64,000 nucleotides of DNA. Source: Lonicera japonica. Taxonomy: Eukaryota; Streptophyta; Magnoliopsida; Dipsacales; Caprifoliaceae. The notes under the pieces were generated by a model. That model ran no database searches. It was given only the letters and a program-made list of their open reading frames with translations, and had not been told where the DNA came from. The DNA is taken from NCBI GenBank assembly GCA_021464415.1, contig CM038468.1:3410001-3474000 (forward strand), written 5' to 3'. A program made the position numbers and the translations under genes. Shown piece by piece: positions 46,701 through 59,145 of this stretch; within the stretch, counting starts at the first letter, position 1; every line of letters begins with the position of its first letter.

Positions 46701-47123
46701 TGTCCACGGAAAGCTATTTAAAATCTCTAAAACTTTCTCAGAGGAAATTTTTCCCAAAAATTCACCGAAGACAGTTCTCTACCAAAGCGCAACCGAATGA
46801 CCAGAATTTTGCAATGGGCCTACTTCGCGCCCTGTTTTGACCCACGAGGAGTGTGAATTGAACTTTGGCCAAAACACGAAAGTTGTAGAATGGTATGAAT
46901 ACTAGACACCTATGTGAATGGAACCTTAATCAGATAAGTAATGAAGAAATTACGATAGCTCAAAGTTAGCCAAAATGAACGAATCGCGAAGAACCAAAGC
47001 TTCCTATTTACCAACCAAAATCGATTTGGACCACCTGAGTCACCAAATGATCATTCATATATGTATCAAGGAGTTAATATAACATAATTATCATTAATAT
47101 AAATACAGGATGTTACACCCCTA
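43775..47123. mobile_element. Non-autonomous hAT-like element inserted in copia protease
   Basis: Inverted ends TAGGGGTGT...ACACCCCTA with an 8-bp target duplication ATTGGAAG (43767-43774 and 47124-47131), both hallmarks of hAT. Subterminal regions are full of GACCGG and GGTCCGG motifs in both orientations. Without the solo LTR nested in its right end, the element is about 1.1 kb. The purine-rich interior (44119-44640) holds only low-complexity frames; no transposase is seen. Confidence 0.9.
44849..47117 (-). mobile_element. Solo LTR (gypsy type) nested in the hAT element
   Basis: 2269 bp from TGTAACACCC to GGATGTTACA with a perfect 5-bp duplication CCCCT (44844-44848 and 47118-47122). No internal domain is present, so LTR-LTR recombination removed it. 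A related LTR in opposite orientation lies at 61721. The plus ORF at 46499-46840 is LTR sequence without known product. Confidence 0.9.
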
Positions 47124-48035
47124 ATTGGAAGGATGAGCTAGCATAACATGGCTTGCAACATAAACAAGAGGAGAATTATAATTTAGGAGTACCTTCTTCG
47201 GCTCAGTGAAATCACGAGCGAATTGACCTTCCTTACCACAATTGAAGCATGCTTTTCTAGCATTGCCCTTCTTACCACCACGCTTGCCCCGCTTGTGTTT
47301 AGCAGAGTTTGCCTTCTTAGGCACAGGCTCATCATCGTTCTTCTTCCTATTATTCTGGTTCTTGTGCTAAGACCCAGATGCCTTGCGCGAACCAAAATGA
47401 ACCATATAAGATGAGCTATTGGCTTTAGCAGCTTCTAAGCGCTCAGCTTCTAACTCCAAATGGCGCGCTAGATCATTAAAATTTTTGATATTCTCATTGT
47501 GCGTCATATTAACTCTCATATGTTCCCACAAATCAAGTAAAGAACGAATTTCAGCTTGAACCTGTTGCTCATTGCTCAAGTTGCTCCCAGCTGCTTTGAG
47601 CTCGCGGATCATTATTGACATCTGTCTAAGATGCTGCTTCATCGGAGTGTTTGAGCGCATCTTATACGAGTCAAACTTCAAGGTTAACGCACGCAATCTA
47701 GTAGCTGAAGTGGAACCAAACTTAACTTTCAGGGCATACCACATTTCTTGAGCAGTCTTGCAGTCCTCGAACACGCTGATCAAGTCATTGTGCATGCTGC
47801 TAAGCATAACAAAGTGCGCACAATGATCCTTCTTGAACTAAGTGTAGGCCTCTTGATCGTGCCGATGTTGGGCACCATTGCTATCCTCCGGTGATAGAGT
47901 AAAGGACTGGGTCAAGGTTTTCAAAACCTCTTACTCATCAAGGAGATATTGGATCTTACGGTGCCAAATATCACAATTGTCACCATCCAATTTCTCTCCT
48001 TTGTTTAAGTCAGCAACAATGCTCTTAGAAGCCAT
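47124..48035 (-). pseudogene. Ty1/copia gag, copy B
   Basis: Continues the copia element right of the hAT insertion. The start ATG is at 48035 (MASKSIVADLN). The UBN2-type gag core lies at 47367-47807 (FGSTSATRLRALTLKFDSYKM). A degenerate knuckle CFNCGKEGQFARDF follows, in which the His and last Cys of CCHC are replaced by Q and F. Several stops separate the pieces. The reading passes directly into the protease at the ATTGGAAG target site. Confidence 0.9.
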
Positions 48036-48686
48036 CTAATTATGCGCAAAAAATAAGGATATTTAATAAGGACATTATTATTAGCACAACACATCAAATT
48101 TTTGCAGTACAAATCTTAAATAAAATTTAATAGTTCACACATGACACGAGATCAAAAGATCGCTACGCTCAAAATCATCTCCCCCATCATGTAATATTAT
48201 TAAATTTAAATTACGTGCAAAATTGCAAAGGAGCTCTAAGCTACTACTACACTCCCACTATACTACAATACTGAATATATGCATAGTTATATATATAACA
48301 AGTAAAACATGCAAAACATTGATATATAACAGCAAATTATACTAAAAACAAATTGCATGGTATCATAATAAAAAAAAAACACACCTGACAGTGCAAAAAA
48401 ACATAAAAATACATTGCTCGAAAAACTGCTAAAAAAACAGAAAACACTAATAGATTATGTTTTTCAAGCAAAAGAAAACTATTTTTTTTTCAAAAAAACA
48501 TAAACCCCTTTCAAAAACTGCTTTTTTTTTTCAAAAAGAACATAAACCTTTTTTTTTAAGCAAAAACTACTTCTTTTTAAAAAAAAAAAATAAACTTTTT
48601 TTTTTCAAGCAAAAAACTTTTTTTCTTTTTTCAAAAAACAGAAACCCTAGTTTTTTTAAAAGAAAAAACTTTTTGGTTATGCCAAA
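48036..48686. other. Copia 5' flank, then homopolymer-rich stretch
   Basis: 48036-48440 is copia 5' non-coding DNA without a recognisable 5' LTR or tRNA-Met site. 48450-48665 is an imperfect repetition of T-runs and A-runs with AAACATAAACC-like spacers. From about 48671 the background repeat returns (TTTTTGGTTATGCCAAA). Confidence 0.6.
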
Positions 48687-50319
48687 TGACGCCGAAGGAA
48701 TATCACGTTGTGTTAGCCCAAGTGCAGGCACGTCAAGTTATAGAATAGTCTCGGACGTCCGAGTGTCGAACCACAGGGATAGTCAAAAAGGAATGGAATG
48801 GATTACAGATTATATGATTTTCTGGTTTTGTAAGTTGGATTAGTGAAATTGAACAACGTAAAAGTAAAAAGTTGTGAAAATTAATAAAAAAGCACTAAAG
48901 TAAGTGGAGGTTAGTTGTGATACAATATATGGTAATTTCAATCTCAAACATAGATTTCAACACAAAGTTGTCAAAATGGGGAATGTTGTGATAACTCTCA
49001 ATAGCAAAGGGTGTGAAGCTAGGCAACTCATTCCCGGATTAAAGCTATATCAAGAGGGAATATCACAAAATTCTACCAAAGGTGAAGCTATCATATCTAT
49101 CTCTTAGCTGTAGGTGTGAAGCTAGGCAACTCATTCCCAATGAAGCTAATCCGAGATAGAGATAATAATCTCATCGAAACAAGGTTTTATATTTAGCATG
49201 TATGTGAAATCACATGGTTCAAAAGAATGAAAATTAAGTGGCGAATCATCACAATGACACGGAATGAAGTTTATGGAATAAATTCACCAACTAGCCAATC
49301 ATTACTTTAGAAAGACAATAAGGAGTCTAAATATCACGTAAAGTGTATAAAGCACTCAAAATATCATTAAGCAATTTGAAAACTAGATTAACAAATTTAT
49401 AAATCATATATGGAATTTAAGAACTCTTCGTGATCTCTATAAAAAGGAACAAAAATCCATATATGGGGAAATGAGCTACAAGCTTTTTAGAACCATATAA
49501 ATATTTGTTGTATTTTCATTAATCAACAAGCAGTAAGCATACGAGGCATGAAATGTCTAATCGTACAATGAAAATACCTAGAAAGCTTGTAGAATGAAGG
49601 ATTTAGAAAGGAAAATGATTCACAAATATTTAACAAACTTTAAACATGGATTGAGAAATTAATTACCAAAAATTATATCGCGATTCACCACCATAACCTT
49701 AGTAAAAGACTACTCCATAGTAAATGCAAGAACAAGTATTATAAAAGAAGAGATCATTCTTAAAAAACAAGAACTTACAAGAGAAAAATGAAGAAAATAT
49801 ACACTTTTAGCTCTCCCTTCTCTCTAGAACTTCCTTGTGTAAAAAATCAAGATCATATAATCTCTTGTGATCTCCTAAACTAACTCTAGCCTAAAAATGT
49901 ACCTTAATTAATATAAAATGCAAGAAAAAATATCTTAGGTACAAAAATCCCCAAAAAAAAGGCTAAAAGTAGTAGTAGGTAGCTGTCCTTGCTAGGCCAT
50001 GATCGATCATGGGGTAATTTGCCTGATGATGATTTGTACCATGATCGATCAGGGAATTCCATGATCGATCATGCTTCTGAAAATTCTTCAAATCAGCACT
50101 TTTGCAAGCTTTTAACTTACACTTGATCAATTCCTTGAGGGCCATTGAATCCTATGCCTACAAACACAACAAAAACACACCTAGCGGGACGATATTAGAT
50201 ACAAACTCATTAAGACACTAATCTTGAGATAAGCGGATAATTAGGCAGAATTAATGCAAATAAACGCGTCAAGTTACTCTGTAAATGAGTGAACGAATGA
50301 CAATATTATGCGTTTATTA
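48687..50319 (-). repeat. Athila-like 3' LTR
   Basis: 1633 bp. The terminal dinucleotide in element sense has changed from TG to TA (50317-50319 reads TTA instead of TCA). It contains a cluster of CATGATCGATCATG palindromes near 50000-50075. Confidence 0.9.
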
Positions 50320-51657
50320 ACTCCCCTCAACTTATCTCTTGCTAGTCCCTTAGCAAGACAAAAATATAAAAAAATACAAAAAAATACTATGTTATACAAA
50401 AAGATGTTAACTTCTAAGTTCACAAAGAATACGAGTTGCATCTCGTGAAGGTTTCCAGAAATGATACCTACAAACATTAGAAGTTTGATCATGATGAACG
50501 ACGGGAATGAAGATTTCAAGTTTCAATTTGCAAAGCAAGAGGCATTACTATCAAATTTCTAGAATGACGGACTTTTGAATGATTATCTAATTCACCTATC
50601 TCCTTTAGAACACAATTCTCTATTCCCCAATGCTCACATGCTGGACTTTGGATGAATCAATTCAATATAAACACAAAGAGATATAATCATTCAAGAAGGA
50701 AGAGCGAATTTTTTTCAAAAACAAAAGCTCCAAGATTTGTCGATTCTAAGCACTTTCTTTATCTTTTACTTGGAAATTCTGCTAAATTGGATCAGGGAAG
50801 TTTTCATTTCTACGGGGGGCATCGGTCTCATTTATGAATTTTTTACTTAAACTGCTCAATCATTGGAGCTTGAAGGAAGCTATTCACCCTTTCCCATATG
50901 GCAACCTTTACCCATCTATAATATTAGACAAAAAGATTTAAGATTTAGTCAAGTGAAGCTTTAAGTTAATATTAGGATAAAAGTCATCCAAGTTATCAAA
51001 GTGCTATGCATTTGTCCTCTCATTGGAGGATCTTTTTGAAAGAGCTTCCATCATTTTTGGACAAAATTTTATCTTCTATCAATGAAAATAAATCTTGGTG
51101 TTATTACCAAATTAGAAACACCCAAAGCAATCTAGCATATGGAACGGGGAATATAACTAGATATGAGACTAAGTGAAGCAAGGCAATTTAGATTATCATT
51201 CAAATTCCTATCTAGATCAAAGAATTCATGCCAAAAGCTAATGAAACAAAAGTCTTCATTAAACAAAAATTTAATCATTCATCAATTTTCAAACTTCAAA
51301 AAAAAAATTGAACAGGTCTCTATACTCATGGAAATAAACAAAAGAAAGCCAAACGCAAAAACAATTAAACGCATACCCCCCCAACTTGGAAAAAGCATTG
51401 CCCTCAATAGAAAGAGAATACGAAATGCGAAGAGGGATTTCTTTGGCTATACTTTCCATGAGACAAAAGAAGAGATACAAACAATAACTATACAAAAATG
51501 GGTTAGAATTAGCGTTAGCAAAAACCATAATATTAAACCAGTAAAACAAAGTTCTAAAGTTAACATCATGTCTAAATTCTAATACAACCCAAAAGAAAAT
51601 AAATTAAAACTAAACATAAATATAACTAATAAAGAGTTCTCAGGTTCAGCAAAATCA
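50320..51657 (-). other. Non-coding 3' part of the Athila-like element
   Basis: A polypurine tract (minus strand, AAGTTGAGGGGAGT) lies at 50320-50333 next to the 3' LTR. The rest is AT-rich without a supported gene; the 139-residue plus ORF at 51163 is Lys/Ser/Asn-rich and looks like chance. Confidence 0.7.
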
Positions 51658-52856
51658 TCACATGTTGGGAGGTGGGGGTGGTGGAAAACGACCATACAAC
51701 GCCTCGAATTGCTGGCGTATGAACTCATGTTGAGCCTCTATCTGTGCAGCCATCCGTGCTTCAACTCGAGCCTCGACTCGAGCTGCAATGTCCATCTCCA
51801 GCATGTCCTGGCGCAGTGCCAGAATCTCAACTCTCTCTTTGACGTCTGCCAACCCGATTTTCATAACTTCGTTCATCTGCTCAAACTGGGCTCAAATGAA
51901 CTCCAGATTGTCGTCTACTGGCCCCGAGCTTGCTCTTCTTATTTACCTCGAAAGACCCGGGAGATCCGCTCCTTATTCCTCTGCTTCTTCTTCTTTTTCA
52001 TCGCCCGGTGGTGGTGCAGCTGTGGAAGAACTCGGCCGGTTCCTCAATTGACCAGCCGCTCGAGTTTGGGTAAACATGTTAAGAAGCGCTCTAGGTATTT
52101 TATTCCCATCCTCATCCTTTTCTTGAACACCCGCTCGCAAGCATACACGAGTAATCAAGGACCCAAATTTAATTATCTCATTGTGGGCAATCAAATCTAT
52201 AATTCTCGCAATTCGCCCAATTATATGTCGTAGCAAGCAACAGCGCTTGTTCGTTGCTATAGCGTATAATATGTACGCTTGAGATGGGTAAAGATGCTGG
52301 AAATGCGAGGTCGGGTCCAAAGCATTGGCAATTACTAGCCATAGTGTCCTAAGGCTATCGTGTAAGTTGCTCCTATCAAATTGGGTCCCAATCCATTCTA
52401 TGGGTCTACCGGCTAAAAATAAGGCTAAATCGTTAGCCGAGGACTCTACATAGTTGGTGCCATCCGTAAGGGAGGTCATGGGCATTGTGTGGCAAAGCCG
52501 GGATTCCCGTGATCTCACTCAACACTTCTAAATTGAAATGGACTATTTTTCCACGCACATGAGCAATATATGTGTACAAGGTATTGGGAATTTGAATCAA
52601 ATTCGCAACAAATAGTTATATTACATTGATTACCTTGTTCACGAAAATAGTTAATCCATCCCGGATATTGCTCGAATGTTGATCTTTGGGGGAATTCATC
52701 CAGCGTGTTGATGTATACCGGCCTCTCAATCACCACCGTCCTAGATTTGAAGGGATAGTTCCACCACTCGAACTCTTGGCGACTTCGGAACCCGCAATAG
52801 CTGTCTCTTGTGGCTTGAATGACGACCGGCTTGGTGGGAGGGTGAGAGGAAGCCAT
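51658..52856 (-). pseudogene. Putative plant-transposon protein, frameshifted
   Basis: Starts at ATG 52856 (MASSHPPTKPVV) and continues through overlapping frames 52515-52856, 51973-52518 and 51658-51876. The conserved-looking part (RHIIGRIARIIDLIAHNEIIKFGSLITRVC) resembles the domain of unknown function often found beside gag in Athila-type non-autonomous elements. It ends in a charged helix (ALRQDMLEMDIAARVEARVEARM) and a poly-proline tail. Frame changes near 52515 and 51950 break it. The role is unknown; recognition is from memory of the family pattern, without a search. Confidence 0.6.
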
Positions 52857-54013
52857 GATGGAGTATTATGCTTTGGAGGGAAATAAGATGAGAAATTTTG
52901 AGATTTGAATGGGTAGGGCTTGAAATTGGTGTGAAAAGAGAGAAAAGTGGAGTTTGAGATGGGTGTGATGATTGGGGCTCGAAATTGGAAGATTTGATGG
53001 GTGATTGTAGGTGGGGAAGTATGCAAATAGTGTTTGGGGAGGAATTGGGAAGAATTAGGGGTGAAGGGGCTAGGGTTTTTGAGGACTTCCCGAAAAGTGG
53101 GAATGGTAGGGCACTCCTCGGTGGTGTGTCCCGTGTTTTCGCAAATGACACACAATTGACTCGACGAAACCACGTTAACCTCTTTATGCTTACTTGATTC
53201 TAAGGCTCCTACCTTCTTAGTCAATTGCAACAACCTTACTCCCATGTCATCATCATTGGATAATTGGTACAACCCACCCTTTTCTGGAGGTTTAGCTTTA
53301 GGTTCTTCGGTATAGGTGTTCTAATTTTGGGCACCCTTCGGTAATTCATCAAAATACAACAAAGCCTCATCGGGATTCTTGCTCAAGAATTGACCATTAC
53401 ACATGGTCTCAACAAAAGTACGCATATCAGGGGTGAGGGATTCATAGAAAAAACTAACAAGGCTCCAAGTTTCATGACCATGGTGAGGGCATGCGTTTAA
53501 AAGTTCTTTGTATCTTTTCCAACACTTGTAAAAAGTTTCATTATCTTTTGGCGAAAAATTGGATATCGCCCTTCTTAAAGCATTGGTTCTGTGGACGGGA
53601 AATAATTTTTTAAAAAGCACCGTTTGAAGCTCTTGCAAATAGAGAATTAATTGCGGTCTTTAAGCATTTAACCAATTTTTTTCCTTATCTTTTAAGGAAA
53701 AAGGAAAGAGTTTTAATCGCATGACATCCTCGTTTATGTTTGCCTCACAAAATGTGGAACAGACTTCTTCAAAGTCTTTTAAATGCAAGTATGGGTTTTT
53801 AGACTCCATACCATGAAAAGAAGGGATATGTTGGAGCATACCTGGTTCGAAAGAGAAAGTGCATGCTTGACCGGTGAGAAGCACGATGCATGAGTTGGAA
53901 GTCGCCCGAGGGGGTTGAAGATAATCCCTCACGGTCCTAACCGGAGGAACGTTGTTTGCACCTTCTCCTTTGTTATCGCTCTCGTGGTCCGCCGCTCTAC
54001 CTTGATTTGCCAT
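52730..54013 (-). pseudogene. Athila-like gag with zinc knuckle
   Basis: One frame from ATG 54013 (MANQGRAADHESD) to 52730 with stops at 53660 and 53321. Retrotransposon-gag core at 53321-53638 (FYKCWKRYKELLNACPHHG, FYESLTPDMR); CCHC knuckle CVICENTGHTTEEC at 53111-53152. Proline-rich C-terminal tail. It overlaps the next ORF by about 125 bases. Gag would package element RNA; with two stops this copy cannot. Confidence 0.9.
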
Positions 54014-54208
54014 TCTTGGTGACGGGGGAGGGCTAATTCAAATTTCCACAAACAATTGCCCTTGCATAGGCTTGAAAAACTGATCGAATAGCTCTTCGAA
54101 AACTTTATAAAATAAAACAAGAATAAGAGAGAAAAATAAATTAAATAATTTGAGAGATACTTACAAAATGATTTTATACAAAATCCGAAATCCGCCTTTG
54201 ACCTTATC

Positions 54209-54228
54209 GCAGGCAACGGCGCCAAAAA
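54209..54228 (-). promoter_or_regulatory. Athila-like primer-binding site
   Basis: The minus strand reads TTTTTGGCGCCGTTGCCTGC two bases inside the 5' LTR. The first 15 matching bases agree with the TGGCGCCGTTGCC site used by Athila-type elements (tRNA-Asp). Confidence 0.8.
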
Positions 54229-54230
54229 CT

Positions 54231-55863
54231 TGACGCCGAAGGAATATCGCGTTGTGTTAGCCCAAGTGCAGGCACGTCAAGTTATAGAATAGTCTCGGAA
54301 GTCCGAGTGTCGAACCACAGGGATAGTCGAAAAAAACTGGAATAGATTACAGATTATATGATTTTTTGGTTTTGTAAGTTGGATTGGTGAAATTGAATAA
54401 CGTAAAAGTAAAAAGTTGTGAAAATTAATAAGAAAGCACTAAGGTAGGTGGAGGTTAGTTGCGATACAATATATGGTAATTTCAATCTCAAACATAGATT
54501 TCAACACAAAGTTGTCAAAATGGAAAATGTTGTGATAACTCTCAATAGCAAAGGGTGAGAAGCTAGGCAATTCATTCCCGAATTAAAGCTATATCAAGAG
54601 GGAATATCACAAAATTCCACCAAAGGTGAACCTATCAAATCTATCTCTTAGCTGCGGGTGTGAAGCTAGGCAACTCATTCCCAATGAAGCTAATCCGAGA
54701 TAGAGATAATAATCTCATCGAAATAAGGTTTTATATTTAGCATGTATGTGAAATCTCATGGTTCAAAAGAATGAAAATTAAGTAGTGAATCATCACAATG
54801 ACACGGAATGAAGTTTATGGAATAAATTGACCAACTAGCCAATTATTACTTTAGAAAGACAATAAGGAGTATAAATATCACGTAAAGTGTACAAAGCACT
54901 CAAAATATCATTAAGCAATTCGAAAATTAGATTAACAAATTTATAAATCATTTATGGAATTTAAGAACTCTTTGTGATCTCTACAAAAAGGAATAAAAAT
55001 CCACAGATGGGGAAATGAGCTACAAGCTTTTTAGAACCATATAAATATGTTGTATTTTCATTAATCAATAAGCACTAAGCATACGAGGCATGAAAAGTCT
55101 AATCGTACAATGAAAATACCTAGAAAGCTTGTAGAATGAAGGATTTAAAATGGAAAATGATTCACAAATATTTAACAAACTTTAAACATGGATTGAGAAA
55201 TTAATTGCCAAAAACTATATCGCGATTCACCTCCATAACCTTAGTAAAAGACTACTCCATAATAAATGCAAGAACAAATATTATAGAATAAGAGATCATT
55301 CTTACAAAACAAGAACTTACAAGAGAAAAATGAAGAAAAGATACACTTTTAGCTCTCCCTTCTCTCTAGAACTTCCTTGTGTAAAAAATCAAGATCATAT
55401 AATCTCTTGTGATCTCCTAGACTAACTCTAGCCCAAAAATGTACCTTAATTAATATAAAATGCAAGGAAAAATATCTTAGGTACAATAATCCCCAAAAAA
55501 AGGCTAAAAGTAGTAGTAGGTGGCTGTCCGCGCCAGGCCATGATCGATCATGGCCAACCCATGATCGATCATGGGGTAATCTGCCTGATGATGATTTGTA
55601 CCATAATCGATCATCATGCTTCTGGAAATTCTTCAAATCAGCACTTTTGCAAGCTTTTGACTAGCACTTGATCAATTCCTTGAGGGCCATTGAATCCTTT
55701 GCCTACAAACAAAAAAAAACACACCTAGCATGACAATATTAGATGCAAACTCGCTAAGACACGAATCTCGAGATAAGCGGATGATTAGGCAGAATTAATG
55801 CAAATAAAAGCGTCAAGTCACTCCGTAAAGGAGTGAACGAATGACAATATTATGCGTTTATCA
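54231..55863 (-). repeat. Athila-like 5' LTR
   Basis: 1633 bp, colinear with the 3' LTR with scattered substitutions. Its palindrome cluster (about 55539-55620) is arranged differently from that of the other LTR. Confidence 0.9.
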
Positions 55864-57590
55864 CCCAACATGAATGTAGCATGTGAAAGAATACTTGTGA
55901 TAAGTCATGCACCTAGATGCTTATAATATCATTGTTGGTGGATGTGATCCTTTTCATTGTAAAATGTATGTAAATTTGTATTTTATATGGATTGGCTTCG
56001 TTTAATCAATTATAATATAACTAATTTGGAAGTTAATTTTATTTTGATGTATAAAAAACTATATCTTATGTGCATGCATTTACTTCATTTATCAATTATA
56101 GTACAGAAGAAGGTGACGCTATTTGATAATTAAGATTTTGGAGAAAACTAAAACTTCTAATGATATTATTATCGCTATTATTGGTAATCAATAAAAAAAA
56201 TTAAGTTTTTTTCACCCAGATCAATCTTATGGAGAGAGATTATTGGTTGATCACGTGGCTATGAGATTATTAGTTGATCACGTAGTTGTGAAATTATTGG
56301 TTGATCACGTAGTTATCTAATTTGATAAATCACGTAATTGAGACATTATCAGTTGAACAAGTAGTTGTCTATTTCGATAAACAAAGCTAAATATTGAAGG
56401 AGGGATATTGAAGGAGGGTGGCCGGAGATATAGATTCGTAGCTAGAAAATATAGGATGTGGCGATGGTTGTCATCATATCTTGGCTTTATTGACTCCAGT
56501 ATAATATTGTATTGTTAATGATTTAATATTTTGGATAGATTTATAACTGAAATTTCGAATTATTATAATGGTGTTGAATGTTGTTATTTTGGTGAAGGGG
56601 AGATCTGTTTGACTTTAGCAAGGTAGTGGCACAAGCGTATAGATGTAGTTAATTGCTATTTTTTTTTAAATGAAAAAAATTACTTATAGAACCTTCCCAC
56701 GGTTTCATAATTATTGAAATGACTTTCAGCTTTATATAAAAGGAATTTAAATCAAAACTATTTAAATGATATTCTTTTATGTACAAATATTAAATTGTTC
56801 AAAAATATTTTTTTTCTTCCTTGTATATTGCGTATATATATAATTAAAATTCAATAAATATTATAAGGTCATAGTAATTTTTTTGTCCAATGCCAGGCGT
56901 ATGTTGTAGATATAAGTGTATAAAGGAAATAAATTAGAAAAGTAACTTTTTTTGTGAGATTAAAAACATGCAATGGAAAAATTGGAAGATCAAAAACCTA
57001 ATTTTATTTTTTATTTTTATTTTTTTTGAAAAAAAAAATCCAATTGGTGTTTACCAATCTTTTTTAGGCTCTCCGAGTTGCACCAAAAAAATCAGTATTT
57101 ACTTCAAAATATGTATGCATATGCGTCTTCGCCATTGGCAATTACCCAAAAGAATATCTCCAAAAATTACATCCTTTAAAAGACAGAATCTATCTACATA
57201 GACTGCATCCTATAAAAAAATGTGAGGGTCCGGATACTAATTTTCTCACATAAAAACGCCAAATAGAACAGCAATAAAATTAACATAAATAGCAAATTAG
57301 TTTTTGGCCTGATTTTGAGAATATTTCTTTACTCGAACCCACCATGTTTTGGAAATTAGCGAACCACCCAATGTTTTATATATAACTCATTAGTTTTGCT
57401 TTTAGTCCATGTTCATAAACAATTTTTTTATTCCATTTTTATCATTGAAAAATTGCTAATTGACATATGTCTCCACGTAATTTAATTATATTGCAACCCT
57501 TGTACTTTTTACTATTGATATCCCCATGCATCCCGGCCCTAGTCCTAACTAAAACCCAAAAAATGCTAAAATTTAAACTAAATTAGAACC
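55864..57590. repeat. Background repeat, segment c (second copy)
   Basis: Aligns with 23115-24160 up to about 57090. Three near-repeats of TTGGTTGATCACGTAGTT-like sequence lie at 56240-56330. The plus ORF at 56968 is low-complexity. No gene is seen. Confidence 0.7.
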
Positions 57591-57599
57591 CTTTAATAT

Positions 57600-57982
57600 G
57601 GGTAATTAAAAAAAATGACCCCTAAAGTTTGACCAATGTCCATCGCTCGTCCCTAAAGTTTAATTTTCGGTTAAAACGTCCTTAAAGTTTCTAATTTGTC
57701 CCTCACTCGTCCAAAACTAGATGCCCCGTTAAAAACTTGAATGGAAAAGATACGTGGATGGACGACAGAGGGACAAATTTCAAAGTTCAGAGGGTTATTC
57801 TCAGAGGTTTTCAAACTTCAAGGGTTATTTTCTAAGGTTTTCCATCCAATTTTTGACGGAGCATCCAGTTTTGGACGAGCGAGTGAATTAGAAACTTTAA
57901 AAATGTTTCAACCGAAAATTAAACTTTAAGGGCGAGCTAAGGACATTGGTCAAACTTCAGGGGTTATTTTTACTAATTACCC
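57600..57982. mobile_element. Mutator-type MITE
   Basis: 383 bp with long inverted ends (GGGTAATTA...TAATTACCC, extending about 95 bases with motifs such as GACCAATGTCC and its inverse). A perfect 9-bp duplication CTTTAATAT flanks it at 57591-57599 and 57983-57991. Nine-base duplications are typical of Mutator-like elements. The plus ORF inside has no product. Confidence 0.9.
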
Positions 57983-57991
57983 CTTTAATAT

Positions 57992-59145
57992 TCAATATAA
58001 AGGACGGCTTTCTTGATTTTTGTAAAAATTAATGTGGTACTAATCGAGACAGGAAAACACATTTAGTGTGTTGTTTTTCTTTCTTTTTATCTGATTAGTG
58101 CCACCAACGTTTTTATAAAATGTATCTCAACATACGGCTAATAGAAAGCGTTGTATATTATTAATTCCATCATTAATAGCTTACACGTGGTAACACCCCA
58201 TTTCAAGAGACCTACTTCCTCGGTTTTATATATAATATTATTATGCAAAAATTTAACAAGTAATTAAATGAGTGCCACCTGTCAAACCCACAACAAAAGA
58301 TAGCATTTTACTATCTATAAATAATAATATATAATAATATAATTAGACAAGATAACTCTCTCTTGTTTATGTTGTGAGCGCAATTATACTCGTGCACAGT
58401 TTGTCATTTGTAGTTGTTTATGGCCATCTAGAAAGGACGTAGAGGGATCAAGTGCTCAAATTTTACTATTGCAAACTCAAAGATATTGCACCAAACTTAT
58501 CTTATAGCATCCGAATTGTCTTTTTCTTACACCATGAAAGGATTAGGCCAATCAATAGTTTGAATTTCTACCCAAATTTAATTAGAATTTGGTTTGACTA
58601 GCCGGATATAGGAAGGATCTATATTATGTGAAGTCGATCTGAATTTATTAAGCCTTGATTAACAAATTGAGTATGATTGTATCTCATTCCATTATATTTG
58701 TGATCGGATTTGAGAAATATATACATTATTACATTTATATACATGCATGTGTATATATATGTCATTACATTACATATATATAAACGTAATAAAATAAAAT
58801 GAAAATTCTACAAATTATTTGGTCCATAAATAAATTTTGATCAAAATCATGTGATGGATATTAATAACTCTTCAATTTTTGATGCGATTAAAAAATATGG
58901 AACAAATTCTAAAAAGGAATAATATTTTATATTATCAATCAATTTATGAATTGAATTGAATTCGGAATATCCTTTATCATATTGAATTTGAATACAACAT
59001 GATCCAATCAATATATGATTGTTAAAGGGTTAGTAAAGTATTAGCTTTTCAATTGTTAAACAAAGATAAATTTATCCTTTCCCGCACTACAACATGTTAG
59101 CACATGATTACTCCCTTAATTCTATGATTAAGAGAATTTGACTTT
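57992..59145. repeat. Background repeat, segment a (third copy)
   Basis: From about 58290 it aligns with 6121-7210 (GCCATCTAGAAAGG, GATTTGAGAAATATATAC). 57992-58290 has no recognised content. It ends in ACTTT, the target of the next insertion. Confidence 0.7.

Larger units (their letters stand above)
48687..55863 (-). mobile_element. Athila-like large retrotransposon derivative, gag only
   Basis: Two LTRs of 1633 bp each (48687-50319 and 54231-55863), 3.9 kb internal DNA, sense minus. The flanking 5-mers CCAAA (48682-48686) and CCCAA (55864-55868) are a target duplication with one mismatch; the empty site is seen at 23122. The primer site next to the 5' LTR reads TTTGGCGCCGTTGCC, like the tRNA-Asp-type site of Athila elements. 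There is no protease, RT or integrase, so it depends on a partner element. Confidence 0.9.

Noticed and set aside
46499..46840. 113-codon plus ORF as a gene inside the solo LTR
   Set aside because: No recognisable domain; related LTR at 61721 does not keep the frame.
48457..48843. 128-codon plus ORF
   Set aside because: Generated by poly-T and poly-A runs and then running into the Athila-like LTR.
50000..50075. Palindrome cluster as a CRISPR array
   Set aside because: Units are short, self-complementary and irregularly spaced within a plant LTR; no cas genes.
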